Below, piece by piece: positions 44,055 through 52,100 of a stretch of 64,000 nucleotides of DNA (its first letter is position 1; each line of letters starts with the position of its first letter). The stretch is taken from the NCBI GenBank assembly GCA_017849555.1, contig JAFIGU010000040.1:1-64000 (forward strand). Direction: 5' to 3'. The notes under the pieces are model-generated. The model did no database searches and was not told the DNA's origin. It saw nothing but the letters and a program-made list of their open reading frames with translations. The translations under genes were made by a program, and so were the position numbers. This DNA comes from Sphingomonas sp. Lineage in GTDB: Bacteria; Pseudomonadota; Alphaproteobacteria; Sphingomonadales; Sphingomonadaceae.

Positions 44055-44087
44055 GATGCGGCGGCGACGGAATATCGCCGCCGCATC
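44055..44087. terminator. 13-bp perfect hairpin after the vWA gene
   Basis: GATGCGGCGGCGA (44055-44067) pairs with TCGCCGCCGCATC (44075-44087) around a 7-nt loop, 4 nt past the vWA stop on the minus strand. There is no T-run; it may stabilise or attenuate the message before the TPR gene. Confidence 0.5.
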
Positions 44088-44091
44088 GCGA

Positions 44092-45816
44092 TCAACGTTC
44101 CAGCTGCGGCAGCGCCGCGGCGGTTTTCGCGGTTCGGACCATCTGGACGAACTCGGCGCGATAGCCGAACTCATCCGATCCTTTCGCCGCATTGGCGATC
44201 TTCATCACCTCGTCATAGCTCATCGTCCCGCTGTATTTCCCGCCGCGCAGCAGCTCGGCAAAGGCGGCGACACTCGCGGCAAAGCGCGCATCCTGCGGCG
44301 CATCGGCGAAGAGCGAAACCTCCGCGGCACGGTCGATCGGCTTCGCGATCAGCAGGCTGGTGTCCGATTTCGGCAGCTTGTAGCGAATTTTCACAAAGCC
44401 ATATTCGCCGCCGCTCGCGGTCACCGGCGCCGGTCGCGCATAGCGCAGATCGTCCATCGTCCGCGGCCCGCCGGCCGGCACGATTTCGTAGAGCGCGGTC
44501 ACCGTCTGGCCCGAGCCGACATCGCCCGCGTCGACCTTGTCGTTGTTGAAGTCGTCGCGATTGAGCATCCGCGTTTCATAGCCGATCAGCCGGTATTCGG
44601 AGACGGTCGCGGGGTTGAACTCGACCTGGATCTTCACATCCTTGGCGATCGGGAAGAGCGTCGAGCTGGCTTCGTCCACCAGCGTCTTCCGCGCTTCGCT
44701 GATCGTGTCGATATAGGCCGCCGCGCCATTGCCGTTCTGCGCCAGCGTCTGCATCATCGCATCATTGTAATTCCCCATGCCGAAGCCGAGGACGGAGAGG
44801 AACACGCCCTTGCCGCGCTCGCGCTCGACATAGCCTTTCAGCTCATTCTCGTTGGTGATGCCGACGTTGAAATCGCCGTCGGTGGCAAGGATGACGCGAT
44901 TGACGCCCTTCGGATCGAGGTTCTGCTCGGCCAGCTTATAGGCCTGGCGAATACCCTCCGCGCCCGCGGTGCCGCCCCAGGCGGTCAGCCGGTCGATCAC
45001 CGCGCGGATGCGGGTTTTCTCGCTCACCGCGGTCGGCTCCAGCGCGACGCCGGCATTGCCGGCATAAGTGACGATCGCCACCCGATCGTCCGGCGCAAGC
45101 TGATCGAGCAGCATCGCCAGCGACTGCTGGACCAGCGGCAGCTTGTTGGGCTCGTTCATCGACCCCGACGTATCGATCAGAAAGACCAGATTGGCCCGCG
45201 GCCGCGCGGCGCGCTGGATCGTGAAGCCCTTGATCCCGATCCGCACCAGCTTGCGACCGGCCGACCACGGGCTCGGGAACACCGCCACATTGCTGCTGAA
45301 CGGATGTTCCGCCGAGGCGGGCGCCGCATAATCATAGGGGAAATAATTGATCATCTCCTCGGTCCGCACCGCCGCCGGCTGGGGCAGGACATTGCGGTTC
45401 AGCGAGGCGCGGACGAAGCCGTAGGACGCGGTGTCCACATCGATCGAAAAGGTCGACACCGGATCCTCACCGACCCGCTTGAACGGGTTTTCGTCCTTGG
45501 CGGTGAAGCGGTCGCGGCCGACATCGTGGTAGGCGGGAAGCCGCGGCTGATAGGTTTCCCGCGGCACCGGCACTGGTGCCGCATAGGATTGGACGACCCC
45601 GACGGGCGCGCCGGCATGGCGGCCACGCGAAGGAAGTCGCGCGGCCGTTACGACCATCTCAGCCTCCGGCGACGATTGCGGCGGCGGCGGCGGGGGCGGC
45701 GGTGGTGGCGGGGGCGCCGACCAAGGCGGCGGCGGAGGCGGCGCCGACGGCGCAGCGCAGGATGCGAGCAGGACGGCCGCTGATCCAAGGACAAGGATTG
45801 GTTGGAAGCGAGGCAT
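44092..45816 (-). CDS. vWA-domain lipoprotein (YfbK-like)
   Basis: This 574-residue protein has a lipoprotein signal (FQPILVLGSAAVLLASC), two Pro runs (6 and 12), a TonB-plug-like phrase EMVVTAARLP, an N-terminal vWF region (ENPFKRVGEDPVSTFSIDVD) and a vWA domain (about 205-385) with intact MIDAS (LIDTSGSMNE, Thr/Asp downstream). A C-terminal DUF3520-like region follows. Such proteins often accompany ECF sigma factors. The ATG at 45816 has GGGAGA upstream. It lies 92 nt after the sigma factor gene. Confidence 0.88.
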   Translation of the reverse strand: MPRFQPILVLGSAAVLLASCAAPSAPPPPPPWSAPPPPPPPPPPPPQSSPEAEMVVTAARLPSRGRHAGAPVGVVQSYAAPVPVPRETYQPRLPAYHDVGRDRFTAKDENPFKRVGEDPVSTFSIDVDTASYGFVRASLNRNVLPQPAAVRTEEMINYFPYDYAAPASAEHPFSSNVAVFPSPWSAGRKLVRIGIKGFTIQRAARPRANLVFLIDTSGSMNEPNKLPLVQQSLAMLLDQLAPDDRVAIVTYAGNAGVALEPTAVSEKTRIRAVIDRLTAWGGTAGAEGIRQAYKLAEQNLDPKGVNRVILATDGDFNVGITNENELKGYVERERGKGVFLSVLGFGMGNYNDAMMQTLAQNGNGAAAYIDTISEARKTLVDEASSTLFPIAKDVKIQVEFNPATVSEYRLIGYETRMLNRDDFNNDKVDAGDVGSGQTVTALYEIVPAGGPRTMDDLRYARPAPVTASGGEYGFVKIRYKLPKSDTSLLIAKPIDRAAEVSLFADAPQDARFAASVAAFAELLRGGKYSGTMSYDEVMKIANAAKGSDEFGYRAEFVQMVRTAKTAAALPQLER

Positions 45817-45908
45817 GGACGTCTCCCTGACAATGGCGGGCAAAACCGCCCGTCAATCACTGGGACGCGCCTCCCCGGCGAATCCTTGGGACCCCCATGA
45901 GATTTTTT

Positions 45909-46451
45909 TCAGTCCTCTCCCCGCGCGATGGCGATCAGCCGCCGGGCCTCGTGCATCCGCCACGACACCGTCGCCTCCGCGATGCCCAGAATCTCGGCCG
46001 CCTCGGCGTGACTGAGCTGTTGCCCGGCGACCAGCACCACCGCATCGCGATAGGCCGGCTTCAGCCGTGCGATCGCGCTGCGCAGCCACATCGCGTCGTG
46101 GAGGTCGCGCCCGTCGGGCGCGCGTGCGAGCCCGACGACGACCGCCAGCCGCTCGGTAAACCCCGCGAATGACCGGCGGCGGCGGCGGAAATCGCGGCAC
46201 GCATTGAACACGATGCCGCACAGCCAGGTGCTGAATTTGGCCTCGCGCCGAAACCCGCCGATTTTCTCGACCAGAACGCAACAGACATCCTGTGCGATAT
46301 CGTCCGCGTCGCTGCGCGATCCGGTCAACTGCCACGCCAGACCGTGGATGCGGTCATAATGCCGGCGTAGCAGCGCCTCGACCGCGCGCCGGTCGCCATC
46401 GACCGCGGCGGACAACAGGTCGGAATCCGGATCTGATGCGAAATCCGCCAT
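45909..46451 (-). CDS. ECF-family RNA polymerase sigma factor
   Basis: This 180-residue sigma-70-like protein has region 2 (RRHYDRIHGLAWQLTGSRSDADDIAQDVC, FRREAKFSTWLCGIVFNAC) and region 4 (LKPAYRDAVVLVAGQQLSHAE with HTH ILGIAEATVSWRMHEARR). It would direct RNA polymerase to a small regulon, probably including the downstream vWA and TPR genes. The ATG at 46451 gives normal ECF length. It is divergent from the LuxR-type regulator. Confidence 0.92.
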   Translation of the reverse strand: MADFASDPDSDLLSAAVDGDRRAVEALLRRHYDRIHGLAWQLTGSRSDADDIAQDVCCVLVEKIGGFRREAKFSTWLCGIVFNACRDFRRRRRSFAGFTERLAVVVGLARAPDGRDLHDAMWLRSAIARLKPAYRDAVVLVAGQQLSHAEAAEILGIAEATVSWRMHEARRLIAIARGED

Positions 46452-46575
46452 TGCGACGCTGTTTGCCTCAATCGCGGGTCGAGCGCCATGTGCAACCACG
46501 ATGACGGCGCGTGGCGCTTGATCGACGCCCGGCATAATGCTGTGACGCTCGCGACGGGGTTGCAAAGGAAATGGG

Positions 46576-47247
46576 GTGCAAGACGGGCGAACGGCGCTGT
46601 CGCCGACATTGATCGTCGAGGATGATCCGGCGATCCAGTTTCGCATCAGGCGCCTGGTCAGGGGCATCGAGGGGCCGGATGCCGCGATCGACACCGCCGC
46701 CACGCTCGCCGAGGCGCGCGCGCTGCTGGTCAGGAGCAATTATGCGCTGGCGCTGATCGATATCGGTTTGCCCGACGGCAATGGCTGCGATCTGATCGCC
46801 GAACTCCACGAACGCAAAGCGAGCATCCAGACGGTGGTGATCTCGGCCTGGGGCAGCGAATCCGTCGTCATCAACGCGCTGCGCAGCGGCGCGATCGGCT
46901 ATCTGCTCAAGGAACGCGAAGACGTCGAACTCGATCTGCTGCTGCGGAGCATCCAGCGCGGCGGCGCACCGATCGACCCGGCGATCGCGCGCCAGATCCT
47001 CACCTTCCTCCCCGCCGAGCAACATGCCGCCAGCGCGCCACAAGCGTCGACCAGCCAGATCACGACGCGCGAGCGCGAAATCCTGCACCTCGTGTCGCTC
47101 GGCCGCACCAATCGCGAGATCGCCGACGAGCTCTGCCTGTCGCGCCTGACGATCGAGACCCACGCCAAGACGATCTATCGCAAGCTGGCGGTGAGTTCGC
47201 GGACCGCCGCGGTGTTCAAGGCGAAATCACTGGGCCTGCTCGGGTGA
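46576..47247 (+). CDS. NarL/LuxR-family response regulator
   Basis: This 223-residue regulator has a receiver domain (VEDDPA pocket, phospho-acceptor Asp in LIDIGLPDG, Lys in LLKERE) and a LuxR HTH (about 155-215: TTREREILHLVSLGRTNREIADELCLS, TIETHAKTIYRKL). The start is GTG at 46576 with AAAGGAAATG upstream. Its stop overlaps the sensor kinase start as GTGA. Confidence 0.93.
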   Translation: MQDGRTALSPTLIVEDDPAIQFRIRRLVRGIEGPDAAIDTAATLAEARALLVRSNYALALIDIGLPDGNGCDLIAELHERKASIQTVVISAWGSESVVINALRSGAIGYLLKEREDVELDLLLRSIQRGGAPIDPAIARQILTFLPAEQHAASAPQASTSQITTREREILHLVSLGRTNREIADELCLSRLTIETHAKTIYRKLAVSSRTAAVFKAKSLGLLG

Positions 47248-49103
47248 CGCTGCGCGCCCGGTTGCTGCTGATCCCGCTGATCACGCTGTGTCTTGTGCTG
47301 GCCTTCGGCGCACTCCGCGACCAAGGCACGCTGCCGACGGCGCTGACCGAGGCGGAAGCGGTACCGGCCGGCTGGGACAGCGCTGCGCCGCCGCCCACCG
47401 GCTGGACCAGGGTGCAATTGCCCGATCTGTGGGCGGCGCGCTGGCCCGAGCATGATGGCGTCACCTGGTATCGCCTGCGCTGGCGACAAGACGATGCGCG
47501 CCGCCCGGTTGCGATCATGGTCGATCAGGTCACGCTCGCCGGCGCGATCTACGTCAACGGCAGCCTGATCGCGCGCGACCGGCACCTGACCGAGCCGTTG
47601 TCGCGGCATTGGGCAATGCCGCAATATTTCCTGCTGAGTGCACCGACATTGCGCAAAGGCGAAAACCTGCTGACGATCCGGGTTTCGGGCCTCGCGCGAT
47701 ACAAGCCGGGGCTCGGCAAGATCGAGATCGGCGCGCCCGCGGCGATCGACGCTCAATTCCGCCGTGCCACCTTCGTCAATTACGACCTGAAGCTGATCTC
47801 GATCGTCGCCGCGCTGACGATGGCGGCCTTGTTCTTGCTGATCTGGCTGCTGAGGCGGCGGGACGGGATGTTCGGCTGGATCGCCGTCGCACAATTCTGC
47901 GCCTCGCTTTATTATAATAATTTCGTCGCGCGGGAAATCTGGCCGTTCCAGACGACCGACGGGTGGCAGATGTTCGTCGGCATCTCCAATATGCTCGCCG
48001 GCGCCGCCTTTGCGACCTTTCTCCTCCGCTACGGCGATGCATTTTATCCGCGGGTGGAGCGCTGGGCTGCCGCCGCCTGTCTTATCGCGACGATGATCGG
48101 CATCGTCGCTCCGCCCATGGCGGGCCATTATGTCGGTTATTATCATCTGGCCGGGGTATTGCTCTATTACGCCGGCGTGGCGTGGTTCGCGCGCCATGCG
48201 ATCCGCGTGCCGCGGCCGGACAATATCGCGCTCCTCGTATGCCAGAGCCTGCCGGTGTTGGCCTCGGCGCACGATCTTGCGCTCTATTTCGACTGGATTC
48301 GCGGCGATAGCTATCTGTTTGGCGCGTCGGCGATGCTGGCTTTGCTGGGGGGCAGCTTCGCGGTCGCCTATCGACTGGTCGGCGCGACGCGCCGGATCGA
48401 GCAGTTCAACGCCGAATTGCAGGCCGAAGTCGCCGCCGCCACCGCCGAACTGAGCGCGACGCTGGAGCGCGAACACCGGCTCGCGATCGCCCATTCGCGC
48501 GCGGGGGAGCGGTTGCGGATCGTGCGCGATTTGCATGACGGGTTCGGCGGGATGCTGGTCAGCGCGATCGCGCGGATGGAAAATGCCCCCGGTCCCGCCC
48601 CCGGCGACGCGACGCTCGCCATGCTCAAGGCGATGCGCAACGATCTGCGACTGGTGATCGACCAGACGATGATCGATCAGGGCGGGCTGGTCGAAATGCT
48701 CGCGCCGCTGCGGCATCGATCGGGGCAGTTGCTTGAAACCTCGGGGATCGAGCTCGACTGGCGGCTGAGCAATGTCGACAATTTCGAGCTCGACGGGCGG
48801 CGCGGGCTCAATCTGCTGCGGTTTCTGCAGGAGGGGCTGACCAATATCTTCAGCCACAGCGGCGCGACCCGGGCGCAGGTGGAGATCATCCGCGACGGCG
48901 ATCACGTCCTAGTGCGCATCGCCGATAACGGTCACGGCATCGCGCCGGCGCGGGCGGGTCATGCCGGCGCGGGGATGGAAAGCCTGCGCGAGCGCGCCGC
49001 GGCGATGGGCGGCGCACTCGCAGTGCATTCCTCAGGCGAGGGAACCCACCTCGACCTCGCCTTCCCCGCGCGACCGCGCGAAGCGGCCGACGCCGACGGC
49101 TGA
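47244..49103 (+). CDS. Sensor histidine kinase with 7TM-type receptor region
   Basis: This 619-residue kinase has an N-terminal membrane helix, a ~150-residue extracellular jelly-roll-like domain (WYRLRWRQDD, IYVNGSLIARD, ENLLTIRVSG), about seven membrane helices (190-400) like 7TMR-DISM receptors, a coiled coil, a HisKA_3 domain (RIVRDLHDGFGGML, phospho-His in LHDG) and a HATPase domain (EGLTNIFSHSG, IADNGHGI). It pairs with the upstream LuxR regulator. Its stop is 2 nt from the convergent exoprotein stop, so it may control that system. Confidence 0.9.
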   Translation: MTLRARLLLIPLITLCLVLAFGALRDQGTLPTALTEAEAVPAGWDSAAPPPTGWTRVQLPDLWAARWPEHDGVTWYRLRWRQDDARRPVAIMVDQVTLAGAIYVNGSLIARDRHLTEPLSRHWAMPQYFLLSAPTLRKGENLLTIRVSGLARYKPGLGKIEIGAPAAIDAQFRRATFVNYDLKLISIVAALTMAALFLLIWLLRRRDGMFGWIAVAQFCASLYYNNFVAREIWPFQTTDGWQMFVGISNMLAGAAFATFLLRYGDAFYPRVERWAAAACLIATMIGIVAPPMAGHYVGYYHLAGVLLYYAGVAWFARHAIRVPRPDNIALLVCQSLPVLASAHDLALYFDWIRGDSYLFGASAMLALLGGSFAVAYRLVGATRRIEQFNAELQAEVAAATAELSATLEREHRLAIAHSRAGERLRIVRDLHDGFGGMLVSAIARMENAPGPAPGDATLAMLKAMRNDLRLVIDQTMIDQGGLVEMLAPLRHRSGQLLETSGIELDWRLSNVDNFELDGRRGLNLLRFLQEGLTNIFSHSGATRAQVEIIRDGDHVLVRIADNGHGIAPARAGHAGAGMESLRERAAAMGGALAVHSSGEGTHLDLAFPARPREAADADG

Positions 49104-49105
49104 CG

Positions 49106-52100
49106 TCACCGCATTTCGCCGGCAATCGATTGCCGGGATTTCTGCATTTTCTCGAGGAATTTCGTCATGACCTCGAACGCCTCGTTGCGTTTGGTGGTCA
49201 GGCTTTGCAGCAGCAGCATGTCAATTTGCTGATAGCTGGACAGCGCATCGATCTTCACTTTGAGCGACGCCACGATATCCTCCAGCTCTTTCTGGAGCTT
49301 CGCCTGTTGCGATTTCGAGGTCGCCAGGTAAATCTTCTTCTGATATTCTATTGTTTTTTCAGTGATTTGATCGTTCAGGCTCGCGATTTCCCCGCTCCTC
49401 TTCTGAACATCCTCGATCTGCTGCGCCAACTGGCTGTCGAGAAGCTTCGCCCGGTCGCTCTGCACCGCCATCAGCGCGGTCTCGATATCTATCCCCTGCA
49501 AATCGAGGCCGGGCAGGGTTGCCGGGGAGATAGTCGGCGACGGCCCGGTCGTATTCTTCACATCCAGAGTCCCTGTCGTGAACGCGATATTGTAGTTTTT
49601 CGACGCGGCCAGCGAGCCGAGATTGATCTGATAGGATCCGGCGCTCGCCGTCGTCGTCGCGGTCGTACCGAGATTGCCGCTCAGCGTATCGCCGTTCACC
49701 AGCCCCTGAACATTATAGGTCAGCGCCGGGATCGCCGCGCCGGCCAGGATGCTCTTGCTGTCGGCAGTAATGTACAGGGTCCGGGGCGTAACCGTCAGAC
49801 CGTTCGCCAGCGTGCGATAGCTGATCGCATAATTGCCCAGTCCGGTGCCGATCGCGTTGGAGGCATTGAGGTCATAACCGCCGATGCCGCTGCCGCTCGT
49901 CGCGGACGAAGACAGGCTGACCGCGGTGATCGCATCGCCGTTGACCAATCCCGCCCCCGTCGCGCTGCCCGTGGCCGGGTTGGCATCGCCGTAGATACGG
50001 CTCACCGCATTGGCCGTGACGACCAACGCACGCGGCGTGATGGTCAACCCGTTGGCCAGCATGGCATAGCTGATCGCGTAATTGCCGAGGCCCGTCCCGA
50101 CCGCATTCGAGGCGGTCAGGTCATAGCCGCCGACGCCACTCCCGCCAGTCGCCGGCGAGGACAGGCTGACGCTGTTGATCGTGTCGCCATTGACCAGCCC
50201 AACGCCCGTCGCGCCCCCGGTCAGCGGATTGGCGTCGCCGTAGATGCGGCTCACCGCATTGGCAGTGATCGTCAACGCACGCGGCGTGACCGTCAGCCCG
50301 TTGGCCAGCGTGGCATAGCTGATCGCGTAATTGCCCAGCCCCGTCCCGACCGCATTCGAGGCGGTCAGATCATAGCCGCCGACCCCGCTCCCACCGCTCG
50401 CCGAGGAGGACAGGCTGACGCTGCTGATCGTGTCACCGTTGACGAGGCCCACGCCCGTCGCGCCGCCGGTCAGCGGATTGGCGTCGCCGTAGATGCGGCT
50501 CACCGCATTGGCAGTGATGACCAGCGGGCGCGCCGTGACGGTCAAGCCGCCGGCGAGCACCTGATAGCTGATCGTGTAATTGCCGAGCCCGACGCCGACC
50601 GCATTCGACGCGACGAGATCGTAGCTGCCGATCCCGCTCGTGCGGGTCGCGGTCGACGCGAGGCTGACGCTGTCGATCCGGTCGTTGCCGATCAGCCCCA
50701 CGCCGGTCGCGGTGCCGGTCGTCGGATTGGCGTCGCCGTAAAGGCGGGTCACCGCGTCGGGGGTGATCGTCAGCGTCAGCCCGAGCGGGGTGACGGTCAG
50801 CCCGCCGGCCAGCGTGACATAGCTGATCGCGTAATTGCCGAGCCCCGTCCCCACCGCGTTCGACGCGGTGAGGTCGTAGCTGCCGATGCCGCTCATGCTG
50901 GTGGCGGGCGAGGACAGGCTGACGGCGCTGATCGTATCGCCGTTGACCAGCCCGGTGCCCGTCGCCGTACCGGTCGCCGGATTGCTGCTGCCGTAGACGC
51001 GGCTCACCGGATCGGCGGTGACCGTCAGCGCGCGCGGCGACACGATCAGCCCGTTGGCGAGCGGGACATAAGTGATCGCGTAATTGCTCAACCCCGACCC
51101 GACCGCGTTCGACGCGGTGAGGCCGTAGCCGCCGACACCGCTCATGCCGGTCGCGATCGACGACAGGCGGACGCTGGTGATCGTATCGCCATTGACCAGC
51201 CCGGTGCCGGTCGCGCTGCCGGTCAGCGGATTGGCGTCGCCGTAGATGCGGCTCACCGCATCGGGCGTGATCGTCAGGAGGCGCGGGGTGACGGTCAGCG
51301 TGCAGAGCAAATTGATCACGCGGTACGACGGATCGGCCGAGCCGCCGGTGGCGACGATCGTATAGCTGCCGACACCGCTGGCGGCGTTCGCCGCGGTCGA
51401 TAATGTCGCCTGGGTCAGTGGCGTGTCGCCGGGTCGCAGACCATAATAGCCCGCCGTCAGCGTGGGATTGGCATCGCCGTAGACGCGGCTCACCGCATCG
51501 GGGATGATCGTCAGCACGCGCGACCAGCGGTAGAATTCGGGATAATAGCCGGCGCTCGGCGGCGCCCAGACGGTGCGGAAGTTCCACGCCCGTGCCAGCG
51601 TCGCGAATGCCTGGCTGTCCTGGAATTGCGCGGTGGTGAGCCCCTGCGCGCCCGCGTTGGAACTGGTGCTGCCGCGCGCGAACCCCTGCCCGGTGGCGGC
51701 GGTGTCCCAGAAACTGTTGCTGAGGCTGCTCCCCGAATCTGAAAAGCCGATCAGCCCGCCACTATTGCCGCCGGTCACTTGCCCGGTGGCATAGACCTGA
51801 TCGATCGCGCCGGCATTCCGCCCGGCGAACCCGCCAGCATAGATGAACCCGCTCACCGCGCCGCGCGCATAAGCACGCGCGATGCCCCCGTAATTTTCCC
51901 CGACGAACCCGCCGAGATTGCTCGCTTGCTGGAGCGGGCCGCTCACCGTCGCGATCGAATAGGAATCGGTGATCGTTCCGCCGGCCAGGTTGGTGCCGAC
52001 GAGCCCGCCCGTCGCGGTAAGACCGGTCACACTCCCACCAACCCGCGCGAACCGCACCGTACCCGCGTTGCGGCCGACCAGCGCGCCGACATCGCCCCCA

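Noticed and set aside
49130..51403. 757-codon open frame on the + strand
   Set aside because: It is the antisense of the tandem MBG repeats in tpsA; Arg/Asp-rich repetitive translation, no RBS, and the minus frame has clear domains and a signal peptide.
49780..51520. CRISPR-like or minisatellite array
   Set aside because: Units are 249 bp, lie wholly in frame in one gene and encode protein domains; no short repeats with unique spacers.
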